This document shows, one piece after another, positions 51,507 to 60,288 of a DNA stretch of 64,000 bases. Position 1 is the stretch's first letter. Each line of letters begins with the position of its first letter. The position numbers and the translations under genes were made by a program. The notes beneath the pieces are model-generated. The model was not told the DNA's origin, did not search any database, and saw only the letters and a list, made by a program, of their open reading frames with translations. The stretch spans positions 1 to 64,000 of the forward strand of contig NZ_JANUGQ010000037.1 of assembly GCF_024756275.1 (NCBI RefSeq), read 5' to 3'. This stretch comes from Streptomyces pyxinae. GTDB taxonomy: Bacteria > Actinomycetota > Actinomycetes > Streptomycetales > Streptomycetaceae.

Positions 51507-53935
51507 GCGGTGCGGCGGCGGCCCCGCGCGGCGACCCCGGTGCCCGGCGGCGGTGCCGGGTGGAGGTCCGGGGTGTCGTCCAGGGCGTCGGCTTCCGGCC
51601 CTTCGTCTACACGCTGGCCGACCGGCTGGGGCTCACCGGCTGGGTGATCAACGACGTGAACGGGGTCGAGGCGGAGGTGGAGGGACCGGCCGGGGCGGTG
51701 GCCCGGTTCCGTACCGCCCTCACCGAGGAGGCCCCGCCGCCGGCCGTGGTGGAGTTCGTCGGCTGGCGGGAGGTGCCGGTGCGCGGCGGCACCGGTTTCA
51801 CCATCCGGCCCTCGGGCGGCGGCGGGCCCGGCCGCACCCTGGTCTCGCCCGATGTGGCGGTGTGCGCCGACTGTCTGCGGGAGATCGCGGACCCGGCCGA
51901 CCGGCGGTACCGGCACCCGTTCGCCACCTGCACCCACTGCGGGCCGCGCTTCACCCTCGTGACCGGGCTGCCCTACGACCGGCCGAGGACCACCATGAGC
52001 GGCTTCCCGATGTGCCCGGCGTGTGCCCGGGAGTACGCGGACCCCGCCGACCGCCGCTTCCACGCCCAGCCCATCGCCTGCCCCGGCTGCGGCCCCCGGC
52101 TCACCCTGGTACGGGCGGCGGGCGCGGCCGGGGCGGCCGAACCGCTCCGGGACGCGGCGGCGCTGGCCGGGGCCCGGCGGCTGCTGGCCGAGGGGGCGGT
52201 GGTGGCGGTGAAGGGCGTCGGCGGCTACCACCTGGCCTGCGACGCGGCCGACCCGGTGGCCGTACGGACGCTCCGCAAGCGGAAGAACCGGGGCGACAAG
52301 CCGTTCGCCGTGCTGGCCGGCTCGCTCGCCGTGGCCGAGCGGCTCGCCCGGGTGGGCCCGGCCGAGCGGGAACTGCTCACCGGCTCGCGCAAGCCCGTGG
52401 TGCTGCTGCGCCGCCGACCCGGGGAGGGCGCCGGCGCCGTGGCGGACGCGGTGGCCCCGGGCAGCCCCGACCTGGGGATCATGCTGCCCTACACCCCGCT
52501 GCACCGGCTGCTCCTGGGGCTGCCCGGCGACCCGCCCGGGCCCGAGGCCCTGGTGCTGACCAGCGGCAACCTGGCGGGCGAGCCGATCGTGACCGGGGAG
52601 GACGAGGCGCTGGCCCGGCTCGACGGCCTCGCGGACGCCTGGCTGCTGCACGACCGGCCGATCCAGGTGCCCTGTGACGACTCGGTGGTGCGGATCTGCG
52701 CCGGGGCGGAACTGCCGGTACGGCGCTCCCGTGGCTACGCCCCCTTCCCGGTCGCCCTGCCGCTGCCGGTGGAGCCGGTGCTCGCGGTGGGCGGCGACCT
52801 CAAGAACACCTTCGGCCTGGCCGAGGACCGGTACGCCTGGCTCTCGGCGCACATCGGCGACATGGACGACCTGGCGACCCTCGCCGCCTTCGAGCGGGCC
52901 GTCGGGCACCTGCGTGAACTGACCGGTGTACGGCCCCGGTCGATCGCCGCCGACCGGCACCCCGGCTACCGCTCCACCCGCTGGGCCGAGCGCGCCGCCG
53001 AGGCCGCCGGGCTGCCGCTGCACCCGGTCCAGCACCACCACGCCCATGTGGCCTCCACCCTGGCCGAGCACGGTCACGACGGCTCGTCGCCGGTCATCGG
53101 GGTGGCCTTCGACGGAACCGGCTACGGCGACGACGGGGCGGTGTGGGGCGGGGAGTTCCTGCTCGCGGACTACGACGGCTACCGGCGGTTCGCCCATCTG
53201 CGGTACGTCCCGCTGCCCGGCGGCGACGCGGCGGTGCGCAACCCGTACCGGATGGCCCTCGCCCACCTCCGGGCAGCGGGGCTCGACTGGTCCCCCGAGC
53301 TGGCGCCGGCGTCGGTCGCCTCGCCGGGGGAACTGAAGCTGCTGGCGACCCAGTTGGAGCGGAACCTGAACTGCGTTCCGACCTCCAGCATGGGCCGGCT
53401 CTTCGACGCGGTCTCCTCGCTGGCCGGGATCTGCCACCGGGTCGAGTACGAGGCGCAGGCGGCGATGGAGCTGGAGAACGCGGCACTGGCCGGGCCCGGT
53501 GCCCCGGACGGCGCCGACGGGGCCTATGCCTTCGCCGTGCGGGAGCCCGGTGGGTCCGGTGCGGCCGGTGGTTCGGCCGGGACCGGTGGGCCGCTGCTGG
53601 CCGACCCGGCGCCGGTGTTCGCCGCCGCCGTACGGGACCTCCGGGACGGCGCTTCGGCGGGCGTACTGGCGCGGCGATTCCACCGCGCGGTGGTGGGCCT
53701 GGTCCGGGACGTGTGCGACGCGGCGCGGAGTCGTACGGGCGTGGGGACGGTCGCCCTGACCGGCGGGGTGTTCTGCAACACCCTGCTCACCGAGGGGTGT
53801 GTCACCGCGCTGGAGGCGGACGGGTTCACCGTCCTGCGCCACCGCCGGGTGCCGCCCAACGACGGCGGACTGGCGCTCGGCCAGCTGATGATCGCCGCCC
53901 GGCGGGCGAACACGCCCCGCCCGGACGGGGACTGA
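51503..53935 (+). CDS. hypF: Carbamoyltransferase HypF
   Basis: An 810-residue protein with full HypF architecture: acylphosphatase domain (residues 18-105, GVVQGVGFRPFVY), two HypF zinc fingers (CADC, CTHCGPR, CPAC, CPGCGPR; 120-200), a YrdC-like domain (210-400, KGVGGYHLACDA) and a Kae1-like carbamoyltransferase domain (HHHAHVAS, GVAFDGTGYG, TGGVFCNTLL). It makes carbamoyl-adenylate for cyanide-ligand synthesis and passes it to HypE. It is translationally coupled to hypB. Confidence 0.97.
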   Translation: MSGAAAAPRGDPGARRRCRVEVRGVVQGVGFRPFVYTLADRLGLTGWVINDVNGVEAEVEGPAGAVARFRTALTEEAPPPAVVEFVGWREVPVRGGTGFTIRPSGGGGPGRTLVSPDVAVCADCLREIADPADRRYRHPFATCTHCGPRFTLVTGLPYDRPRTTMSGFPMCPACAREYADPADRRFHAQPIACPGCGPRLTLVRAAGAAGAAEPLRDAAALAGARRLLAEGAVVAVKGVGGYHLACDAADPVAVRTLRKRKNRGDKPFAVLAGSLAVAERLARVGPAERELLTGSRKPVVLLRRRPGEGAGAVADAVAPGSPDLGIMLPYTPLHRLLLGLPGDPPGPEALVLTSGNLAGEPIVTGEDEALARLDGLADAWLLHDRPIQVPCDDSVVRICAGAELPVRRSRGYAPFPVALPLPVEPVLAVGGDLKNTFGLAEDRYAWLSAHIGDMDDLATLAAFERAVGHLRELTGVRPRSIAADRHPGYRSTRWAERAAEAAGLPLHPVQHHHAHVASTLAEHGHDGSSPVIGVAFDGTGYGDDGAVWGGEFLLADYDGYRRFAHLRYVPLPGGDAAVRNPYRMALAHLRAAGLDWSPELAPASVASPGELKLLATQLERNLNCVPTSSMGRLFDAVSSLAGICHRVEYEAQAAMELENAALAGPGAPDGADGAYAFAVREPGGSGAAGGSAGTGGPLLADPAPVFAAAVRDLRDGASAGVLARRFHRAVVGLVRDVCDAARSRTGVGTVALTGGVFCNTLLTEGCVTALEADGFTVLRHRRVPPNDGGLALGQLMIAARRANTPRPDGD

Positions 53936-53944
53936 GGAGGAGCC

Positions 53945-54304
53945 ATGTGTCTCGCAGTGCCCGGCAGAGTCCTGGACATCGAGGAACGCGACGGCACCCG
54001 CATGGCCCGCGTGGACTTCGGCGGAGTGGTCAAGGACGTCTGCCTCGAATACGTGCCCGACATGGAGGTCGGGGACTACGCGATCGTGCATGTCGGCTTC
54101 GCGCTCCAGCGGCTGGACGAGGAGTCGGCCCGGCAGACCCTGGACCTCTTCGAGAACCTGGGCGTGCTGGAGGAGGAGTTCGGTGACGCCTGGGGCCGGG
54201 CGGCCCGCGAGGCGGGAGCCGACCGCCCGGGCGGCACGGCGGTCGGGGGCGGCGGGGGAGGGGACGTGCCCGGGGGCGGCCCGGCGAAGGAGGCGGGACG
54301 ATGA
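53945..54304 (+). CDS. hypC: Hydrogenase assembly chaperone HypC
   Basis: A 119-residue protein beginning MCLAVPGRV, where C2 binds the Fe(CN)2CO intermediate. The HypC core covers about 85 residues (VDFGGVVKDVCLEYVP, YAIVHVGFALQRLD). The last 35 residues are a Gly-rich extension. Good GAGGAG ribosome site. It overlaps hypD (ATGA). Confidence 0.96.
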   Translation: MCLAVPGRVLDIEERDGTRMARVDFGGVVKDVCLEYVPDMEVGDYAIVHVGFALQRLDEESARQTLDLFENLGVLEEEFGDAWGRAAREAGADRPGGTAVGGGGGGDVPGGGPAKEAGR

Positions 54305-55563
54305 AGTACCTCGACGAATTCAGTGATCCGGTGCTCGCGGAGCGGCTCTTCGACGACATCCGGGCCCACACCACCCGGTCCTGGGCCATGATGGAGGTCT
54401 GCGGCGGACAGACCCACTCGATCATCCGCCACGGCATCGACCAACTGCTGCCCGAGGGCGTGGAGATGATCCACGGACCCGGCTGTCCGGTCTGTGTCAC
54501 CCCGCTGGAGATCATCGACAAGGCACTGGAGATCGCCGCCCGGCCGGACGTCATCTTCTGCTCCTTCGGGGACATGCTCCGGGTGCCGGGCAGCGGCCGG
54601 GACCTCTTCCAGGTCAAGAGCGACGGCGGGGACATCCGGGTGGTCTACTCGCCGCTCGACGCGCTGAGGATCGCCCGGGAGAACCCCGGCCGCGAGGTGG
54701 TGTTCTTCGGCATCGGCTTCGAGACCACCGCCCCGCCCAACGCCATGACCGTCTACCAGGCCAGAAAGCTCGGCATCGAGAACTTCAGCCTGCTGGTCTC
54801 GCACGTCCGGGTGCCCCCGGCGATCGACGCCATCATGAACTCGCCCGACTGCCGGGTGCAGGCGTTCCTCGCGGCCGGCCATGTGTGCACGGTGATGGGC
54901 ACCGCGGAGTATCCGGAACTGGCCGAGCGCCACCGGGTGCCCATCGTGGTCACCGGCTTCGAACCGCTGGACATCCTGGAGGGCATCCGGCGCACCGTCC
55001 GCCAACTGGAGGCGGGCGAACACCGGGTGGAGAACGCCTACCCGCGTGCCGTGCAGAGCGACGGCAGTCCGGCGGCGCGCGCCATGCTGGCGGACGTCTT
55101 CGAGGTCACCGACCGGTCCTGGCGGGGCATCGGGATGATCCCGGCCAGCGGCTGGCGGCTGTCGCCCAAGTACCGTGACTACGACGCCGAATACCGCTTC
55201 TCGGTACGGGACATCGACACCGTGGAGTCCACCGTCTGCCGCAGCGGCGAGGTGCTCCAGGGACTGATCAAGCCGCACGAGTGCGCCGCCTTCGGCACGA
55301 CCTGCACCCCGCGCAACCCGCTCGGCGCCACCATGGTCTCCAGCGAGGGCGCCTGTGCCGCCTACTACCTCTACCGGCGGCTGGACGCACCCCGGACGGC
55401 CCCGGCCGCGGCCGCGCAACCCCCGCGCGCCGCGAACGGATCCGGCGGTGGGTCCAGTGGCGGTGGAGCCGGTGGCAGTGGGACCGGCCACCGCAACGGT
55501 GCGCGCCGCGCGGGCACCACGGCGCCCGCCCGGAACACCCGGGAGGTGAACTCCGTTGACTGA
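54301..55563 (+). CDS. hypD: Hydrogenase formation protein HypD
   Basis: A 420-residue protein with CGGQTHSI, GPGCPVCVTP, GFETTAP, AGHVCTVMG and the C-terminal Fe-S cysteines (CAAFGTTCTPRNPLGATMVSSEGAC). HypD with HypC builds the Fe(CN)2CO group. The last 55 residues are an Ala/Gly/Ser disordered tail not present in most HypD proteins. It overlaps hypE by eight bases. Confidence 0.96.
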   Translation: MKYLDEFSDPVLAERLFDDIRAHTTRSWAMMEVCGGQTHSIIRHGIDQLLPEGVEMIHGPGCPVCVTPLEIIDKALEIAARPDVIFCSFGDMLRVPGSGRDLFQVKSDGGDIRVVYSPLDALRIARENPGREVVFFGIGFETTAPPNAMTVYQARKLGIENFSLLVSHVRVPPAIDAIMNSPDCRVQAFLAAGHVCTVMGTAEYPELAERHRVPIVVTGFEPLDILEGIRRTVRQLEAGEHRVENAYPRAVQSDGSPAARAMLADVFEVTDRSWRGIGMIPASGWRLSPKYRDYDAEYRFSVRDIDTVESTVCRSGEVLQGLIKPHECAAFGTTCTPRNPLGATMVSSEGACAAYYLYRRLDAPRTAPAAAAQPPRAANGSGGGSSGGGAGGSGTGHRNGARRAGTTAPARNTREVNSVD

Positions 55564-56710
55564 CACCACCGACACGGCAGCGGCCCCCGGTGCGGCCTCC
55601 GCCGGCGGTTCGGCTCCGGCCGCCGGTCCGGCTCCCGCCCCCGGGCCCGCTTCGGGCGCCGCTCCGGACTTCTCGGGGTGGACCTGTCCGGCCCCGCTGC
55701 GCGACCACGACAAGATCATCATGGGCCACGGCGGCGGCGGGGCGCTCTCCGCCGAGCTGGTGGAGCACCTCTTCGCCCCCGCCTTCCGCAACGAGGTCCT
55801 CGACGACCTGGGGGACTCGGCGGCGTTCCGGCTGGGCGGCGCCCGGCTCGCCTTCTCCACCGACTCCTATGTGGTCCGGCCGCTGTTCTTCCCCGGCGGC
55901 TCCATCGGGGACCTCGCGGTCAACGGCACCGTCAACGACCTGGCCATGTCCGGCGCCCGGCCGGCCTATCTCTCCTGCGGGTTCATCCTGGAGGAGGGCG
56001 TCGAACTCTCGCTCGTCGGGCGGGTGGCCGAGGCGATGGGCGCGGCGGCGCGGGCGGCGGACGTGGTGGTGGCGACCGGCGACACCAAGGTGGTGGACGC
56101 GGGCCACGGCGACGGGATCTTCGTCAACACCGCGGGCGTCGGGCTGATCCCCGAGGGCGTGGACATCGGACCGCGCCGGGCCGCCCCCGGTGACGCGGTG
56201 CTCGTCAGCGGGCCGATCGGCGCGCACGGCGTGGCCATCATGTCGGTGCGCGAGGGGCTGGAGTTCGGCGTGGAGATCGAGAGCGACACCGCGCCGCTCG
56301 CCGGTCTGGTCGCGGCGATGCTGGCGGCCTGCCCGGAGATCCACGCACTCCGCGACCCGACCCGGGGCGGTCTGGCCACCTCGCTCAACGAGATCGCGGC
56401 CGCCTCCGGCGTGGGCGTACGGCTCGCGGAACACGCCCTGCCGGTACCGGAGACGGTCGCCAACGCCTGCGCCTTCCTCGGCCTCGACCCGCTGTATGTC
56501 GCCAACGAGGGCAAGCTCGTGGCGTTCGTACCGGCGGAGCACGCGGACGCCGTGCTGGAGGCGATGCGGGCGCACCCCGACGGCAAGGAGGCGGTGCTCA
56601 TCGGCACCTGCACCGAGGAACACCCGGGCATGGTCGTCTCGGCGACCCGGCTGGGCGGCACCCGGGTCGTGGACCTGCCGCTGGGCGAGCAGTTGCCCCG
56701 CATCTGCTGA
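55556..56710 (+). CDS. hypE: Carbamoyl dehydratase HypE
   Basis: A 384-residue PurM-like ATPase that dehydrates the S-carbamoyl group to thiocyanate. The active C-terminus PRIC is intact. Blocks include MGHGGGGALSAELVE, AFSTDSYVV, NDLAMSGARP and LRDPTRGGLATSLNEIA. The start is a rare TTG at 55556, since an in-frame stop lies three codons upstream and no ATG or GTG is available in the first part; GGGAGG lies before it. A 40-residue Ala/Pro N-terminal extension precedes the domain. Confidence 0.95.
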   Translation: MTDTTDTAAAPGAASAGGSAPAAGPAPAPGPASGAAPDFSGWTCPAPLRDHDKIIMGHGGGGALSAELVEHLFAPAFRNEVLDDLGDSAAFRLGGARLAFSTDSYVVRPLFFPGGSIGDLAVNGTVNDLAMSGARPAYLSCGFILEEGVELSLVGRVAEAMGAAARAADVVVATGDTKVVDAGHGDGIFVNTAGVGLIPEGVDIGPRRAAPGDAVLVSGPIGAHGVAIMSVREGLEFGVEIESDTAPLAGLVAAMLAACPEIHALRDPTRGGLATSLNEIAAASGVGVRLAEHALPVPETVANACAFLGLDPLYVANEGKLVAFVPAEHADAVLEAMRAHPDGKEAVLIGTCTEEHPGMVVSATRLGGTRVVDLPLGEQLPRIC

Positions 56711-56806
56711 CCCGGCGGCCGGGCATCCGGGCCCCCGGCGAATCCCCGGCACCCCCGACATTCCGGAGCCCGCACCCGGGTTCCGCAGCACACGGAAGGC
56801 CGCACC

Positions 56807-57190
56807 ATGGCGAAGGAGAAGGGCCACCCCGAGCACGGCGAGGGGCCGACCCGGCACCAGGGCAAGCAGCAGCACGGCTGGTCGCCGGACATCGACGACC
56901 AGAAGCAGCAGGACAATCCGAGCGGGCACCGCTCGTTCCACACCGAGACCTACGCGGGCGAGAAGAAGGCGTCCCGCAGGTCGGCGTCGGAGCGGGAGAA
57001 GGAGGAGTCACTGCGCGGCACGCCGCTGGAGAGCGGCACCAAGAGCGGCGAGGACCGGCCGGAGAAGTCGGCCGGCATGCGGGACACCGGGCGGCGCGGC
57101 CGCTCCGGGCGCCCGAGCGGCAGCAAGGACGACACCGCCTACACCGGCATCGACCCCAAGGGCCCGCCCGCCGAGGACGGCAGCCGCTGA
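56807..57190 (+). CDS. Hydrophilic, disordered small protein
   Basis: A 127-residue protein of Lys, Glu, Gly, Ser and Arg without hydrophobic core, Cys or membrane segments. It has a GWSPDIDDQKQQDNPSGHRS block and a TAYTGIDPKGPP ending. It resembles small stress- or desiccation-type hydrophilic proteins in composition, but no family is recognised. It lies 96 bases after hypE in the same direction with its own ATG. It could be independent of the hyp operon. Confidence 0.65.
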   Translation: MAKEKGHPEHGEGPTRHQGKQQHGWSPDIDDQKQQDNPSGHRSFHTETYAGEKKASRRSASEREKEESLRGTPLESGTKSGEDRPEKSAGMRDTGRRGRSGRPSGSKDDTAYTGIDPKGPPAEDGSR

Positions 57191-57300
57191 CGGCCGCGTC
57201 CGGCCGTGGCCTCGGCCCCGGGCCGTCCGGGCCCCGGGGCCGAGGCCGTTCGGAAACACCGGGGCGGCTCTCGGGGCCCCGGGCACGGTCGGCGCCCGGG

Positions 57301-57430
57301 GCCACGGCCGAGGCGGCTTCCGGGGCCACGGCCGAGGCGGCTTCCGGGGCCACGGTCCGAGGCCACCCGGGGCCATGGCCCGAGGCCACTCGGGACCTTG
57401 GGCCGAGGCCACTCGGGACCTTGGGCAAGG
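57301..57430. repeat. Tandem 24-bp GC-rich repeats
   Basis: Two identical 24-base units starting GCCACGGCCGAGGCGG (57301-57324 and 57325-57348) are followed by three more divergent units around CCGAGGCCACTCGGGACCTTGGG. They lie between two converging genes and may include terminator-like structure. Confidence 0.7.
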
Positions 57431-57463
57431 TGGTTTCCGGGGCCCCCGGGCCGCCGGAGCCCG

Positions 57464-58570
57464 TCAGCCCACAGAGACCGGGTCGTCCAGCGCCGTCAAC
57501 TCATGGCCGATGCCCGGCAGTTCCGGCAGCTCCACCTCGCCGGTCGCCAGGGTGTCCGCGAACGGCCCGGGGGCCAGCGGCTCCTCGTCCACCAGCAGCG
57601 GGCCCACCAGATCGGCCGGTACGGTGGCGCACGGCAGCGCGGCCGACAGCTGCGCGGCGGCCAGGGTCGCCACACCCAGCTCGGGCATGGAGCCGATCTT
57701 GACGGCCAGTCCTGCCGTCTCCGCGATCGCCGCGATCTGCCGCGCCCGGTGAAGGCCGCCCACCTTCAGCACCTTGATGTTCAGCACGTCCACGGCGTCC
57801 CGGCGCACCAACTCCAGTGCGTCGTGCACCGATTGCAGGGACTCGTCGGCCATCACCCGCACCCGGCCACGGGCCCGGAGCGCGGCGAGCCCGGCCAGGT
57901 CCCAGCGGGGGAGCGGCTGTTCGAGCAGATCGAGCCCGGCGTCCGCGAGCGCGTCCACGGTCCGGGCGGCCGTCGCGGGGGCGTACCCCTCATTGGCGTC
58001 CAGCGAGAGTTCGACCCCGTCCGGCAGCCCGGCGCGCACGGTCCGCACCAGCGCCACATCGGCCGGCGGGTCCTCGCCGCCCTTGAGCTTGAGGTGCCGG
58101 AAGCCGAGACGCGCGTACCGGGCGGCCTCCTCGGCCATCTCCGCGGGCGTGCCCAGGCCGACCACCCAGGTCGTCGGCACCCGGTCGGTCACCGCGCCGC
58201 CGAGCAGCAGCCGCAGCGGCCAGCCGGCGGCGCGGGCCGCCAGGTCGTGCAGGGCCATGTCCAGCGCCGCCTTGGCCAGGTGCTGGCCCCGGATGGCGGC
58301 GTCCATGGCCGCGTGCGCGCCGGCCAGATCACGCGGGTCCCGGCCGATCAGCGCGGGAGCGGCGTATCCGGTCAGCGCGGCGGCCAGTCCGTCGAGGGTC
58401 TCCCCGGTGTACGCGGTCATGGGGGACGCCTCGCCGAAGCCGGAGGCCCCGTCGGTGGTGCGGACCTCCACCAGCAGGGTGACCAGCTCGGCGCTGGTGC
58501 CGCTGCTGATGGCGAACGGACGGCGGTAGCGGGCGCGGACGGTACGGGTGTGGAACGAGGCGATCTGCAC
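57464..58570 (-). CDS. Enolase-superfamily enzyme (muconate cycloisomerase/dipeptide epimerase group)
   Basis: A 368-residue TIM-barrel enzyme. Catalytic features are in place: KxK (LKLKGGE), the metal ligands Asp (SLDANEGY), Glu (LLEQPLP) and Asp (MADESLQS), and a final Lys (NIKVLKVGG). The 20s-loop (PFAISSGTS) fits the MLE or L-Ala-D/L-Glu epimerase branch, which abstracts an alpha-proton of a carboxylate substrate. It is next to a regulator and an aminotransferase operon; substrate unknown. Confidence 0.9.
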   Translation of the reverse strand: MQIASFHTRTVRARYRRPFAISSGTSAELVTLLVEVRTTDGASGFGEASPMTAYTGETLDGLAAALTGYAAPALIGRDPRDLAGAHAAMDAAIRGQHLAKAALDMALHDLAARAAGWPLRLLLGGAVTDRVPTTWVVGLGTPAEMAEEAARYARLGFRHLKLKGGEDPPADVALVRTVRAGLPDGVELSLDANEGYAPATAARTVDALADAGLDLLEQPLPRWDLAGLAALRARGRVRVMADESLQSVHDALELVRRDAVDVLNIKVLKVGGLHRARQIAAIAETAGLAVKIGSMPELGVATLAAAQLSAALPCATVPADLVGPLLVDEEPLAPGPFADTLATGEVELPELPGIGHELTALDDPVSVG

Positions 58571-58761
58571 GGTGTCGGCTCCTCGGTGTGTTCCCGGCTG
58601 TTCGGACTGTTCCGGTGCGTGCGGTGTGCCACTGGCCGCTCCGGCCCGCGCGAGGTGCGCGACGCGGGTGGCGCGCGGGGAGCGCTCGGCGGGCGTGGCG
58701 GGCTTCCTTGGCCACCCCGGTACGGCCGCCGCCCGTCCTGGGCGCCCGTGTGTTCCCGGGC

Positions 58762-60033
58762 CTACAGCCGGACGCGGTAGACGATGGGCGGCCGGCCGCT
58801 CCTGCCCGCCTCCTGGCGGCTGCCGGACGGCACCGCGACCCCGGCCCGTTCCATCCGCTTCAGGAGGGAGCGGGCGGTGCGCTGCTGCACGGACAGGTGC
58901 TCGGCGACCAGTTGAGCGGTGAGGCCGTCGGCGGAGTGCCGGTCGGCCAGCTCGCGTATTCGTTCCAGGGTGGCCGCCCGGACGCCGACCCGCCGGGCCA
59001 GCAGCGCCGGGTCGTCGCCGGCCCGTCCGCCCGCGCCCGGGTGCCCGGGGCCGGGGGCGGCCGGGTCGATCACCAGGTCCACGTCATGGCCGAGCGACAC
59101 CACTCCGGCCACCGGGCCGACCGTCCGGGCCCGGCCGACGGCCCGGCGGGCGAGCGACTCCGCCTCGGCGGCCGTCCTGGCGAGCCCGAAGCCCAGATGG
59201 GCGGTGCCGTACCGGGCGCCCAGCGCCTCCAGGAACGGCAACCGGGTGAACCGCCCGGTCACCGACTCCAGTACGCCCCGGGTGGTGACCACCAGGCGGC
59301 GCCCGTCCGGCAGCTCCGCCAGGCTGCCGCCCAGCACACCGAGCGCGCCCAGCCCGCCGCCCGTACCCCCCACGTCCGGCAGGTCCGGCCGGTCCGGCAG
59401 CTCCAGCACGCCGAGCGCCAGTTGGGCGTCCCCGCTGTCCCGGCCGGCGGTGGCCAGCACCAGCGCCCGCAGCGTGGCCAGCACCGAGTGGCGGGACGGG
59501 GCCAGCCGCACCGCGTGGGTCTCCTGCTCCAGCACCCGGAAGGCCGAACCCAGGCAGGTCAGCGCGACCCGGGCACCCGCGCGGTCCCGGGCGTCGCGGT
59601 GGAACTCCACCAGCTCCCGCGAGGTGAGCCCGTCGGCGTACGGCAGCACCCGGACGTGCTCGGTCGGCAGCTTGGCCTCGGTCAGCGTCTCCACGACCTC
59701 CTCCCGGCGCAGGGTGTCGATGGAGAGCCGCGACACGTCGTGCCCCAGCCGCAGCAGCTCCACCAGCGCGCGCAGCAGGGTGGCCCCGCTGTACGGGACG
59801 TACATCGCCGGCCGGTCGAGCACCCCGGCGGCGGAGGCCAGCTCGTACGGCACCACCCCGGTGAAGAGCAGCGCGTCCGCCACCGACCGGCCGCGCGCCA
59901 CCGCCTCGGCCGTCTCCGTCTCATGGGCGTACGGCAGGGCCAGCAGCCGAGGGGTCCCGGCCGTCCGGGCGCCCAGCGCCACCACCCGGTCCACCAGGTC
60001 ATGGGGGCCGATCACGCCGACCGTCGGCGCCAT
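58762..60033 (-). CDS. Three-domain transcriptional regulator (PrpR-like, GGDEF-like, winged HTH)
   Basis: A 423-residue protein. Residues 1-185 resemble a PrpR-N/periplasmic-binding-like sensory domain (GVIGPHDLVDRV, ALLFTGVVPYEL, MYVPYSGATLLRAL). Residues 190-320 look like a degenerate GGDEF/cyclase-type domain (HLGFGLARTAAEAESLARRAV) without the GGDEF signature. Residues 345-423 form a winged HTH (LTAQLVAEHLSVQQRTARSLLKRMERAG). GGAG eight bases before the ATG at 60033 decides this start over the ATG at 60060. It is divergent from the aminotransferase operon and probably controls it. Confidence 0.75.
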   Translation of the reverse strand: MAPTVGVIGPHDLVDRVVALGARTAGTPRLLALPYAHETETAEAVARGRSVADALLFTGVVPYELASAAGVLDRPAMYVPYSGATLLRALVELLRLGHDVSRLSIDTLRREEVVETLTEAKLPTEHVRVLPYADGLTSRELVEFHRDARDRAGARVALTCLGSAFRVLEQETHAVRLAPSRHSVLATLRALVLATAGRDSGDAQLALGVLELPDRPDLPDVGGTGGGLGALGVLGGSLAELPDGRRLVVTTRGVLESVTGRFTRLPFLEALGARYGTAHLGFGLARTAAEAESLARRAVGRARTVGPVAGVVSLGHDVDLVIDPAAPGPGHPGAGGRAGDDPALLARRVGVRAATLERIRELADRHSADGLTAQLVAEHLSVQQRTARSLLKRMERAGVAVPSGSRQEAGRSGRPPIVYRVRL

Positions 60034-60213
60034 CGGCCGCTCTCCGTTCCGCTGTGCCATCGTCTCTGTCCGTGCCGTCCGTGTGGTGAGGGTGGTCGGG
60101 GTGGACGGGGCGGTCCCCTCGGGGGTGCCGGGGCACCGGGGGCGGCGCGGGGGCCGCGACCCGGGGGACACCGGCCGGAGCGCGGCGCCGAAGTCCCCTC
60201 GGGGGTGTGCTGA

Positions 60214-60242
60214 TTGACGCCCGGTGACCGGGCCTCTACTTT
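60214..60242 (+). promoter_or_regulatory. Vegetative-type promoter with palindromic operator in its spacer
   Basis: -35 TTGACG (60214-60219), 17-base spacer, -10 TACTTT (60237-60242). The spacer contains a perfect 13-base palindrome CCCGGTGACCGGG (60220-60232). A bound protein there would block polymerase directly. The divergent regulator at 58762-60033 is the obvious candidate. Confidence 0.65.
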
Positions 60243-60288
60243 CGGCCCAGGCCATAAGTCGTCCGCCTGCCGAGAGGATAGTGCCCCG

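Noticed and set aside
57301..57430. CRISPR array or RNA gene
   Set aside because: Units are adjacent and degenerate, without spacers or conserved RNA structure.
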